The notes beneath the pieces are model-generated. The model saw only the letters and a list, made by a program, of their open reading frames with translations, was not told the DNA's origin and did not search any database. Shown piece by piece: positions 7,205-14,698 of a stretch of 64,000 bases of DNA (position 1 is the first letter of the stretch; every line of letters begins with the position of its first letter). The position numbers were made by a program, and so were the translations under genes. This stretch comes from Thermopolyspora sp040678635 (GTDB lineage Bacteria; Actinomycetota; Actinomycetes; Streptosporangiales; Streptosporangiaceae): NCBI RefSeq assembly GCF_040678635.1, contig NZ_JBFATZ010000026.1, forward strand, positions 1 to 64,000. The letters run 5' to 3'.

Positions 7205-7261
7205 ATGCCCAGGACACCCACGGCCGCGTCGCCGACGACCCGCTCGGAGGCCGCGAAGTGA
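7205..7261 (+). CDS. Possible 18-residue leader peptide
   Basis: CGGAGG lies 8 bases before the ATG at 7205. The frame encodes MPRTPTAASPTTRSEAAK and stops with a TGA that overlaps the GTG start of the oxidoreductase (GTGA, 7258-7261). The peptide has no recognisable motif. The ribosome binding site and exact overlap favour real translation and coupling, but so short a frame could arise by chance. Confidence 0.35.
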   Translation: MPRTPTAASPTTRSEAAK

Positions 7262-8631
7262 TCGGGGACGCCGCCCCCCGGGTCTTCTGGACCGACCGGC
7301 CCGGAGCGCCCGGCCCCTGGGAGCCGCTGCGCGGCCACACCACCGCCGACCTGCTGATCGTCGGCGGCGGTCTCACCGGCCTGTGGGCCGCGGTGCTGGC
7401 CAAGCAGGAGAATCCCGCCTGCGACGTCGTCCTCGTCGAGCAGCGGTCGATCGCGTACGGCGCGAGCGGCCGCAACGGCGGGTTCATCTCCGACTCGCTC
7501 ACCCACGGGCTCGCGCACGGGGCATGGCTGTGGCCGGGCGAGATCGAGACGCTGCTCGCGCTCGGGCGGGCCAACCTCGCGGCGATCGCCGCGTTCGTCG
7601 CGGAACACGGCATCGACGCCGACCTGCGACTGGTCGGCAAGACCACGGTGGCGGTCGCGCCGTACCAGGTGGAGGAGCTGCGGCAGGCCGAGAAGCTGCA
7701 CCGCGCGCACGGCGAGGACGCGGTGTTCCTGGACCGCGACGAGATGTGCGCCGACGTCGACTCGCCGACCTACCTCGGCGGGCTGCGCCTGCGCGGCACC
7801 GGCGGCCTCGTCGACCCGGCCGCGCTCACCTGGGGGCTGGCCAGGGTCGCCGAACGGCTCGGCGTACGCATTCATGAGGGGACCGAGGTGACCGGGCTGG
7901 CCAGGGCGTGGGCGGGCGTCGAGGTGCGGACCCGGAGCCGGGGCGTGGTGAACGCCGGGCAGGTGTTGCTGGCGACCAACGCGTTTCCTCCGGCGTTGCG
8001 CAGGTTGCGGGCCTTCGTGCTGCCGGTCTGGGACTACGTGCTCGTCACCGAGCCGCTCTCCCCCGCCCAGTGGGAGTCGATCGGCTGGCGGGAGCGGCAG
8101 GGGCTGACCGACGCGGGCAACCGGTTCCACTACTACCGGCCCACCGCCGACGGACGCATTCTGTGGGGCGGGTACGACGCCGTCTACAACTTCGGCGGCG
8201 GGGGCAGCGAGCAGCGCGAGGCCACGCATCGGCGGCTCGCGCGGCATTTCTTCGAGACGTTTCCGCAGCTCCACGGCGTGCGGTTCACCCACCGGTGGGG
8301 CGGCATGATCGACTCGACCAGCCGGTTCACCCCGTTCTTCGGTACGGCGATGGGCGGCCGGGTGGCCTACGCGCTCGGATACACCGGCCTCGGCGTGGGG
8401 GCGTCCCGGTTCGGCGCTCTGGTCGGCCTCGACCTGCTGGCGCGGCGCCCGACCGAGCGGACCCGGCTCGGAATGGTCCGCCGGCATCCGGTGCCGTTCC
8501 CGCCGGAGCCGCTGCGCTGGCCGGTGGTCGAACTCACCCGGCAGGCGCTGGCCCGCGCGGACGAGAACGAGGGACGGCGGGGGCCCTGGCTGCGGTTGCT
8601 CGACCGCTTCGGCGTCGGCTTCGACAGCTAG
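7258..8631 (+). CDS. FAD-dependent amine oxidoreductase (gamma-glutamylputrescine oxidase-like)
   Basis: A 457-residue DAO-family flavoprotein. The dinucleotide-binding motif DLLIVGGGLTGLWAA begins near residue 31, and the second FAD motif is SIAYGASGRNGGFI (about 64-77). The C-terminal part has the DAO-type YTGLGVG flavin contact. The closest families are the PuuB/OrdL oxidases of gamma-glutamylputrescine and related amines, which release an aldehyde. The aldehyde dehydrogenase gene downstream fits that pathway. The GTG start has GGAGG six bases upstream. The divergent TetR gene probably regulates it. Confidence 0.8.
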   Translation: MIGDAAPRVFWTDRPGAPGPWEPLRGHTTADLLIVGGGLTGLWAAVLAKQENPACDVVLVEQRSIAYGASGRNGGFISDSLTHGLAHGAWLWPGEIETLLALGRANLAAIAAFVAEHGIDADLRLVGKTTVAVAPYQVEELRQAEKLHRAHGEDAVFLDRDEMCADVDSPTYLGGLRLRGTGGLVDPAALTWGLARVAERLGVRIHEGTEVTGLARAWAGVEVRTRSRGVVNAGQVLLATNAFPPALRRLRAFVLPVWDYVLVTEPLSPAQWESIGWRERQGLTDAGNRFHYYRPTADGRILWGGYDAVYNFGGGGSEQREATHRRLARHFFETFPQLHGVRFTHRWGGMIDSTSRFTPFFGTAMGGRVAYALGYTGLGVGASRFGALVGLDLLARRPTERTRLGMVRRHPVPFPPEPLRWPVVELTRQALARADENEGRRGPWLRLLDRFGVGFDS

Positions 8632-8758
8632 CACGTCCCGGCCACGGAAACCCGCCGACTGCCGCTGTTGGGGATGCCCACGAACGTCCCTTGGGTCGGG
8701 CGCCGTCCAAGTGGCGCCGGTCAGCGCCGTACACCAACGCGCCGTCGCGGCGCCCACA

Positions 8759-8958
8759 AGGACGAAACCGGCGAGGCACTCCGGACAACAGCAAGTCGCG
8801 AACTCCAGAGGACGAGACCGGCGAGGCACTCCGGACAACAGCAAATCGCGAACTCCAAAGGACGAAACCCGCAAGGCACTCCGGACAACACCAGATCTCG
8901 AAGTCCAAAGGACGAGACTGGCGAGGCACTGCGGACAACACCAAATCGCGAACTCCAG
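8759..8958 (+). repeat. Four tandem 50-bp repeats before the aldehyde dehydrogenase gene
   Basis: Four contiguous 50-bp units start at 8759, 8809, 8859 and 8909, each opening AGGACGA and closing CTCCA(A/G). Units differ by a few substitutions. The last ends nine bases before the ATG, and the bases that follow (GGAGAACCC) resemble the start of another unit, so the array seems to have grown from the ribosome-binding region. There are no spacers, so this is not CRISPR. The rest of 8632-8967 shows no gene. Confidence 0.9.
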
Positions 8959-8967
8959 GGAGAACCC

Positions 8968-10365
8968 ATGACGACTTTGATTAATCCGGCGGACGGGCAT
9001 GTTCTCGACGAGGTGCCCGAGACGTCCCCGGACGGCGTGGCGGCGGCCGTGCGGGCGGCCCGGGAGGCGTTCGAGCAGTGGCGTGAGGCGACGCCCGCGG
9101 AGCGTGCCCGGGTGCTGCTGCGGCTGGCCGACCTGGTCGAGCGGGACGCCGACGAGCTCACCCGGCTGGAGGTCGAGGAGACCGGCAAACCCGCTCCCGT
9201 GTTCCGGGACGGCGAGCTGCCGTTCGCCATCGACAACCTGCGCTTCTTCGCCGGGGCGGCCAGGTCGCTGGAGGGGACCGGCGCGGGCGTGCTCAGCGCC
9301 GGGTACACCTCGGTGCTGATCAGGCGGCCGGTCGGGGTCGTCGGCGCGATCGCGCCGTGGAACTTCCCGTTCATCATGGCCGTGTGGAAGATCGGGCCGG
9401 CGATCGCGGCAGGCAACGCCGTCGTCATCAAGCCCGCGCCCGCCACGCCGCGCACGACGCTGCGCCTGGCCGAGCTGTTCGCCGAGGCGGGCGCGCCGGA
9501 GGGGCTGCTGCGGGTGGTGACCGGCGGGGCGGAGACGGGACAGGCGCTGGTCACCGACCCGGGCGTGGACATGGTCAGCGTCACCGGCTCGACGCAGACC
9601 GGCCGCGCCGTCATGCGGGGCGCGGTCGACGGGCTCAAGCGGGTCCATCTCGAACTGGGCGGCAAGGCCCCGGCGCTGGTGTTCGCCGACGCGTCGCTGG
9701 AGGACATGGCGGCGGGCGTGGTGCTGGGGGCCACGTACAACACCGGCCAGGACTGCACCGCCGCCACCCGCGTCTACATCGAGCGGTCCCGGTACGCCGA
9801 GGCGGTGGAGGCGCTGCGCGAGGCCCTCACCCGCGTACGGCCGGGCGACCCCTGGGGCGAGAACACCGACATCGGACCGCTGATCTCGCAGGCTCACCGG
9901 GACCGGGTTCACGGGTTCGTGACGCGGGCGTCGGGGCGGGTCGTGTGCGGCGGCGCGCCGATCGACGGGCCGGGGTTCTACTACGCGCCGACGCTCATCG
10001 CGGACGCCGACCAGTCAAGCGAGATCGTCCAGGGCGAGATCTTCGGGCCGGTGCTCGTGGCCCTGCCCTTCGACGACGAGGACGAGGCGGTACGGCTCGC
10101 CAACGACACGCCGTACGGACTGGCCTCGTCGGTCTGGTCGCAGGACGTGGCGCGGGCGCTGCGCGTGTCCCACCGCCTCGACGTGGGCGTGACCTGGGTC
10201 AACGACCACCTGCCGATCGCGTCGGAGGCACCGCACGGCGGCGTCAAGGGCAGCGGATTCGGCAAGGACATGAGCCAGGAGGCGGTGCGGGAGTACTCGG
10301 TCACCCGGCACCTCATGATCAAGCATGCCGCCCCGGAGCCCCGCGACTCCTTCCGCCCGGCCTGA
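8968..10365 (+). CDS. Aldehyde dehydrogenase, gamma-aminobutyraldehyde dehydrogenase-like
   Basis: A 465-residue NAD(P)+-dependent aldehyde dehydrogenase. Key residues are visible: N132 in IAPWNFPF, E229 in HLELGGKAP and the nucleophile C263 in GQDCTAATRVY. The GQDCTA context is typical of aminobutyraldehyde/betaine aldehyde dehydrogenases (PatD/Prr class). With the upstream amine oxidoreductase this suggests oxidation of putrescine-type amines to an amino acid. The start is set by GGGAG before ATG. The last 13 codons (AAPEPRDSFRPA region) lie in a 44-bp sequence found again at the end of an unrelated gene at 14645. Confidence 0.88.
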   Translation: MTTLINPADGHVLDEVPETSPDGVAAAVRAAREAFEQWREATPAERARVLLRLADLVERDADELTRLEVEETGKPAPVFRDGELPFAIDNLRFFAGAARSLEGTGAGVLSAGYTSVLIRRPVGVVGAIAPWNFPFIMAVWKIGPAIAAGNAVVIKPAPATPRTTLRLAELFAEAGAPEGLLRVVTGGAETGQALVTDPGVDMVSVTGSTQTGRAVMRGAVDGLKRVHLELGGKAPALVFADASLEDMAAGVVLGATYNTGQDCTAATRVYIERSRYAEAVEALREALTRVRPGDPWGENTDIGPLISQAHRDRVHGFVTRASGRVVCGGAPIDGPGFYYAPTLIADADQSSEIVQGEIFGPVLVALPFDDEDEAVRLANDTPYGLASSVWSQDVARALRVSHRLDVGVTWVNDHLPIASEAPHGGVKGSGFGKDMSQEAVREYSVTRHLMIKHAAPEPRDSFRPA

Positions 10366-10370
10366 CGCGG
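10327..10370 (+). repeat. 44-bp dispersed repeat, copy 1 (end of the aldehyde dehydrogenase gene)
   Basis: This segment encodes AAPEPRDSFRPA, the stop codon and five further bases. It matches 14645-14688 at 43 of 44 positions. The repeat contains CCGCG...CGCGG, so it can form a weak stem around the stop codon. The two host genes are not homologous. Confidence 0.9.
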
Positions 10371-10497
10371 GTCAGGCCGTCGCAGGGCCGGCCGACGCCG
10401 CTGCTGGACCGGCTCGGCCCGCACGACGCCGAAACACTCAAAACCAAGACGCTCAACGCCCTCGTCGATCGCCTCCTGCCCGGCGAAGAAGGCGGCG
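10371..10497 (+). other. Intergenic region with a gene-like remnant
   Basis: Between the aldehyde dehydrogenase and iclR genes the plus strand reads LLDRLGPHDAETLKTK and LNALVDRLLP in one frame (about 10390-10490), which has a helical, coding-like look. No start or family is recognisable. It may be the tail of a lost regulator gene, or chance. Confidence 0.25.
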
Positions 10498-11247
10498 TCA
10501 TCCGCCCCCGCGCAGGCGGGACTGCGCGCGGGCGGCGGTCCGCAGGAGCGGGCCGGTAAACCGCTCGATCTCGGCCCGGGTGCCGAGCCGGGCACGAGGC
10601 ATCACCACCGTGATCGCCGCGACCGGATCGCCGCTGGCCAGGACCAGGGGGGCGGCGACGGCGCTGATCAGCGGGTCGGCGTCGCCGATCGCGTAGGCCC
10701 AGCCGCGGTGGCGGATCAGTCGGAGTTCGCGTTCGAAGTCCGGCCAGGGGCGCCGCGTGCCGTCGGGGGCGGGGGGCAGTTCGCGGCCGGGGAAGCGGCG
10801 CAGCAGGTGGTCGCGGGGTTCGGCGGCGAGCATCGCCTTGCCTCCGGCGACCAGGTGGGCGGGGAAGACCCGGCCGAGGCGGGGGCCGATGGCGCGCGGC
10901 GGGGTGCCGGTGAGGCTCTGCACCGTGCGGGCGTTGCGGCCTTCGAGGATCATGACGCCGACGGTTTCGCCGGTCTCCTCGTGCAGGTCGTGCAGGACGG
11001 CGTCGACGGCGTCGCGGAGCCGTACCGGGCGGGAGGCGAGCAGGGCGATCTCGTTCAGGGCGGGACCGGCGACGTACGGCCCGCCTCGGGCGTCCTGCCG
11101 CACGAAGCCGCTGTTGCGGCAGTTGGCCAGGACTCGGTGGGCCGTGGACGGGGCGACGTCCAGCGCCAGCGCCAGCTCGGTCACGCTGATCGAGCCGCGC
11201 TCCGCCACCAGGAGAACCGTGCGCAGAGCGTACTCCGCCGAGTTCAT
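10498..11247 (-). CDS. IclR-family transcriptional regulator
   Basis: A 249-residue protein from ATG 11247 (GTG at 11265 would add six residues; neither has a strong ribosome binding site). The winged helix-turn-helix is N-terminal (SISVTELALALDVAPSTAHRVLANC, residues about 20-45). The effector domain follows, with TGETVGVMIL, SLTGTPPRAIGPRLG and the closing AVAAPLVLASGDPVAAITVV. IclR proteins commonly control aromatic and other carbon catabolic operons. It is divergent from the oxygenase-decarboxylase operon at 11339-14683, its likely target. Confidence 0.88.
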   Translation of the reverse strand: MNSAEYALRTVLLVAERGSISVTELALALDVAPSTAHRVLANCRNSGFVRQDARGGPYVAGPALNEIALLASRPVRLRDAVDAVLHDLHEETGETVGVMILEGRNARTVQSLTGTPPRAIGPRLGRVFPAHLVAGGKAMLAAEPRDHLLRRFPGRELPPAPDGTRRPWPDFERELRLIRHRGWAYAIGDADPLISAVAAPLVLASGDPVAAITVVMPRARLGTRAEIERFTGPLLRTAARAQSRLRGGG

Positions 11248-11290
11248 ACGGCCAGCTTTTTCCACATAGCCGAAAAGACCCAGGGCTTTC

Positions 11291-11322
11291 TTGTCAGACG
11301 GGAGTGTGACGTCTATCACTCC
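11291..11322 (+). promoter_or_regulatory. Promoter with overlapping inverted repeat, iclR-oxygenase region
   Basis: TTGTCA (11291-11296) and TATCAC (11314-11319) are spaced by 17 bases. Over this lies a perfect inverted repeat, GGAGTG-N10-CACTCC (11301-11322). The overlap with the -10 suits a repressor operator for the divergent IclR protein. Confidence 0.4.
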
Positions 11323-11338
11323 GTTGCAGGGAGGTGTG

Positions 11339-12784
11339 ATGGTCAGATTTCCGCCGCCGAGAGATCCCTTCGACGCGCCGATGCGGGTCGAGGCGGACAT
11401 TCGCGGAGTGCAGGTGACGCAGGGCGAGGTGCCGGAGCATCTCGACGGGACCTTCTACCGGTGCGTGGCCGATCGCCAGTGGCCCTCGTACGTGGAGAAC
11501 GACCTGGAGCTGTTCAACGGCGACGGCATGATCATCTCGTTCCGGTTCCGGAAGGGGCGGGTCGATTTCAAGAGCCGGTACGTGCGCACGCCGCGGTTCG
11601 TCGCCGAGCAGGAGGCGGGCCGGGCGCTGTTCGGCGCCTACCGGAACCCGTTCGACGACGATCCGTCGGTCGCGGGGCTGAGCCGGGGGCTCGGGAACAC
11701 CAACGTGTTCTTCCACGGCGGCAGGCTGTACGCGACCAAGGAGGACTCGCCGCCGATCCTGCTCGACCCGGACACGCTGGAGGCGATCGGCGAGTACGAC
11801 TTCGAGGGGTCGCTCACCTCGCGCACGGCGACCGCGCACCCCAAGTTCGACCCGGTCACCGGGGAGATGGTGTTCTTCGGGTACGAGGCCAAGGGGCCGG
11901 GAACGCCGGACATCGCCTACTACGAGGCGGACGCCTCCGGGCGGCTCATCCACGAGACGTGGATCGAGGCGCCGTACACCAGCATGGTGCACGACTGGGC
12001 GGTGACTCAGAACTTCGTCGTCTTCCCCATCATTCCGCTGCGCAGCGACATCGAGTGGGTGAAGAAGGGCGAGCCGTACTTCCAGTGGGATCCGGACGAG
12101 GACGTCTACCTCGGCGTGCTGCCGCGCAAGGGCTCGGCGAAGGATCTGCGCTGGTACAAGGGGAGCAACCGGTTCGCCAGCCACATCATGGGGGCGTACG
12201 ACGACGGCCGGTACATCCACATCGACACGCCGGTGGGGGCGACCAACTACTTCCCCTGGTTCCCCGACCTGACCGGCGCGCCGTACGACCCGGTGCGGTC
12301 GAAGGGCTACCTGTCGCGGTGGACGATCGACACCCTGGGCGAGGGCCGCGGGTTCACCGAGACCCGGCTGAGCGGGCTGCCCGGCGAGTTCCCCCGGATG
12401 GACGACCGGCAGGAGACGCTGCCGTACTCGTGGGGCTTGATGCTGCTCACCGACGTCCCCGGCCGCACCGCGCCCGGCGGCGGCTTCCGCTGGCTCAGCG
12501 GCATCGACCTGGAGACCGGCCGGCAGCAGATCTACTACCCGGGCGACCACCGCACCCTCGGCGAGGGGATCTTCGTCCCCGCGGCCCCGGACGCGCCGCC
12601 CGGGGTCGGCTATGTCCTCGTCGTCGTCGCCCGTCGCGCCGAGATGCGCAGCGACCTGGTCATCCTCGATTCGCGCCACCTGGACGGGGAGCCGGTCTGC
12701 ACGCTTTCCCTGCCGATGCGCGTCCGCATGGGCGTGCACGGCAACTGGGTCTCCGCCGCCGAACTCGCCACCCGCACCGCCTGA
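11339..12784 (+). CDS. Carotenoid/lignostilbene cleavage dioxygenase family protein
   Basis: A 481-residue beta-propeller non-heme iron oxygenase. The four iron-ligand histidines are in place: H167 (TAHPKFDP), H218 (SMVHDWAVT), H282 (ASHIMGAYD) and H467 (GVHGNWV). The family cleaves conjugated double bases in carotenoids, or the central bond of stilbenes such as lignostilbene. The neighbours (SnoaL-like protein, decarboxylase-type amidohydrolase, IclR regulator) favour a phenolic or stilbene substrate over a carotenoid, since no carotenoid genes are near. The ATG at 11339 is preferred because GGGAGG lies five bases upstream. First gene of a three-gene operon. Confidence 0.85.
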   Translation: MVRFPPPRDPFDAPMRVEADIRGVQVTQGEVPEHLDGTFYRCVADRQWPSYVENDLELFNGDGMIISFRFRKGRVDFKSRYVRTPRFVAEQEAGRALFGAYRNPFDDDPSVAGLSRGLGNTNVFFHGGRLYATKEDSPPILLDPDTLEAIGEYDFEGSLTSRTATAHPKFDPVTGEMVFFGYEAKGPGTPDIAYYEADASGRLIHETWIEAPYTSMVHDWAVTQNFVVFPIIPLRSDIEWVKKGEPYFQWDPDEDVYLGVLPRKGSAKDLRWYKGSNRFASHIMGAYDDGRYIHIDTPVGATNYFPWFPDLTGAPYDPVRSKGYLSRWTIDTLGEGRGFTETRLSGLPGEFPRMDDRQETLPYSWGLMLLTDVPGRTAPGGGFRWLSGIDLETGRQQIYYPGDHRTLGEGIFVPAAPDAPPGVGYVLVVVARRAEMRSDLVILDSRHLDGEPVCTLSLPMRVRMGVHGNWVSAAELATRTA

Positions 12785-12794
12785 GGAGGCCGTC

Positions 12795-13502
12795 GTGAGC
12801 GATGAGGATCTGAAGGCCGTCGTCGCGGACCTCGCGCACCGCGTCGCCGTACTCGAAGCCCAGCAGGCGATCCGGCGACTTCAGCACATGTACGGGTACT
12901 ACCTGGACAAATGCCACTATCGCGAGGTGACCGAGCTGTTCAGCGACGAGGGCGAGGTGTACTTCTGCGGCGGCCTGTACAAGGGACGCGCCGGGGTCGA
13001 GCGGCTGTACATCGGCCGGTTCGGGCAGCGGTTCGTCCGGGGGCACAACGGGCCGATGATCGGGTTCCTGCTCGACCACCCGCAACTGCAGGACGTGGTG
13101 ACCGTTTCGCCTGATCTGCGCACGGCGCGGGCGAGGTTCCGCAGCGTCATGCAGGCCGGGCTGCACAAGTCCGTCCACGACACCTTCCCCGGCAAGGTCT
13201 CCTACGAGCAGTGGTGGGAGGGCGGAATCTACGAGAACCGGTACGTCAACGAGGACGGCGTCTGGAAGTTCCAGCGGCTGGAGTACCGGCCGGTGTGGCA
13301 CGGCGAGTACGGCCAGGGCTGGGCGCGCACCGACCCGATGACCGCGGTCATCGCGACCGAGACGTATCCGGCCGATCCCGTCGGTCCGGACGAGATCGTC
13401 GGCGACTTCCAGCTCTTCCCGGTCACCGACACGATCCCGTTCCACTACCCGCATCCGGTCACGGGCGCGGAGTGGGACCCGGCGGACGGAAAGGCGATCT
13501 GA
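12795..13502 (+). CDS. SnoaL-like (NTF2-fold) protein
   Basis: A 235-residue protein; GGAGG at 12785-12789 sets the GTG start. The N-terminal helix (AVLEAQQAIRRLQHMYGYYLDK) and the following TELFSDEGEVYF are hallmark elements of the SnoaL_4/NTF2-like fold used by ring hydroxylase small subunits, dehydratases and scytalone-dehydratase-like enzymes. Residues after about 170 (HPHPVTG...) are an extra C-terminal segment. Because it sits between an oxygenase and a decarboxylase-type enzyme, it may process the cleavage product. The actual reaction is unknown. Its stop overlaps the next ATG (TGATG). Confidence 0.7.
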   Translation: MSDEDLKAVVADLAHRVAVLEAQQAIRRLQHMYGYYLDKCHYREVTELFSDEGEVYFCGGLYKGRAGVERLYIGRFGQRFVRGHNGPMIGFLLDHPQLQDVVTVSPDLRTARARFRSVMQAGLHKSVHDTFPGKVSYEQWWEGGIYENRYVNEDGVWKFQRLEYRPVWHGEYGQGWARTDPMTAVIATETYPADPVGPDEIVGDFQLFPVTDTIPFHYPHPVTGAEWDPADGKAI

Positions 13503-14683
13503 TGGCGACTCCCCTCACCACCGGCGGCGGCGTCGGCTACCTGCGCATCGCCACCGAGGAGGCGTACGCGCCGCCCGAGATGCTCGCGCTGTACGGCGAT
13601 CTGCTCGACGGACCCGACGTGGACCCGGGGTTCGAGAGCCTGGTCGGTTTCTACCTGCGCAGCGACGCCGAGCGCCCCGCGTCGGTACGGCGCAAGCTCG
13701 CCGACCTGGGCGAGGAACGGCTGGCGGACATGGACGCGGCCGGCGTCGACCACGCGGTGCTGTCGCTCACCGCCCCGGGCACGCAGGTGTTCGACCCGGC
13801 GCGGGCGCGGGACGTCGCGGCCCTCGCCAACGAGCGCATCGCCGAGGCGTGCCGGGCACACCCGAGCCGCTTCTCGGGCCTGGCGGCGGTCGGTTTCGAG
13901 GACGCCCCGTCGGCGGTGGCCGAGCTGGAGCGCGGCGTGAAGGAACTGGGGCTCAAGGGGCTGATCTGCAACTCCCACATCAAGGGCCACTATCTGGACG
14001 AGGAGCGCTTCTATCCGATTCTGGAGGCGGCCGAGGCGCTGGACGTGCCGATCTACCTGCATCCGCAGACGCCGCCACGCGACATGATCCGGCCCATGCT
14101 CGAATGCGGACTCGACGGAGCGATCTTCGGGTTCGGCGTCGAGACGGGCATGCACCTGCTGCGCATGATCGTGAAGGGCGTGTTCGATCGGTTCCCCGCG
14201 TTGCGGGTGGTCGTGGGTCATCTCGGGGAGGCGCTGCCGTACTGGCTGTATCGGCTGGACTACATGCACGCCGCGCAGGTCCGCGCGGCCCGGTACGCGA
14301 CGTTGCGCCCGCTTGAGCTGACCGTGAGCGAGTACTTCCGGCGCAACATCTGGATCACCACCAGCGGCATGGCCTGGGCCCCCGCGATCATGTTCTGCCG
14401 CGAGGTGGTCGGGGCCGACCGGGTCATGTACGCGATGGACTACCCCTACCAGTACGTCCCGGACGAGGTGCGAGCGCAGGACGCGCTGCCGATGAGCCCG
14501 CCCGAGCTGCGCCGCTTCTACGAGACGAACGCGATCGAGGTGTTCCGCCTCGACCTGCCCGGCGAGCATGGCGTCCCCCCAACGGGCGAACGGTTCCCGG
14601 ACCGAGCGGGGGTCGGTCACGTCGCACGGCACGGCGAGGGTCCTGCCGCCCCGGACCCCCGCGACTCCTTCCGCCCGGCCTGA
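13502..14683 (+). CDS. Amidohydrolase-2 family, gamma-resorcylate decarboxylase-like
   Basis: A 393-residue TIM-barrel amidohydrolase of the ACMSD/LigY/resorcylate-decarboxylase group. The N-terminus has RIATEEAYAPPEM, where the family metal ligand is a glutamate rather than HxH. Other metal-site motifs are YLHPQTP, VVGHLGEALPYW and the terminal YAMDYPYQ aspartate. Such enzymes use Zn/Mn to decarboxylate hydroxybenzoates. The family normally ends near FRLDLPG; here about 40 more residues follow, the last 13 encoded by the 44-bp repeat. That tail is probably an addition by read-through or recombination. Third gene of the oxygenase operon. Confidence 0.8.
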   Translation: MATPLTTGGGVGYLRIATEEAYAPPEMLALYGDLLDGPDVDPGFESLVGFYLRSDAERPASVRRKLADLGEERLADMDAAGVDHAVLSLTAPGTQVFDPARARDVAALANERIAEACRAHPSRFSGLAAVGFEDAPSAVAELERGVKELGLKGLICNSHIKGHYLDEERFYPILEAAEALDVPIYLHPQTPPRDMIRPMLECGLDGAIFGFGVETGMHLLRMIVKGVFDRFPALRVVVGHLGEALPYWLYRLDYMHAAQVRAARYATLRPLELTVSEYFRRNIWITTSGMAWAPAIMFCREVVGADRVMYAMDYPYQYVPDEVRAQDALPMSPPELRRFYETNAIEVFRLDLPGEHGVPPTGERFPDRAGVGHVARHGEGPAAPDPRDSFRPA

Positions 14684-14688
14684 CGCGG
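14645..14688 (+). repeat. 44-bp dispersed repeat, copy 2 (end of the amidohydrolase gene)
   Basis: It matches 10327-10370 at 43 of 44 positions and encodes the tail AAPDPRDSFRPA plus the stop codon. It continues into a GC-rich region (CGGCCGGGACCGG) that may form the operon's terminator. Confidence 0.9.
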
Positions 14689-14698
14689 CCGGGACCGG

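Noticed and set aside
8759..8958. CRISPR array
   Set aside because: Units of 50 bp touch each other without spacers and have no cas genes nearby.
6610..9912. Open frame of 1100 codons on the minus strand
   Set aside because: It runs antisense to the FAD oxidoreductase, aldehyde dehydrogenase and the repeats, and to parts of tetR. The sequence is Arg/Pro/Gly-rich with no family motif; it is the usual third-position GC shadow.
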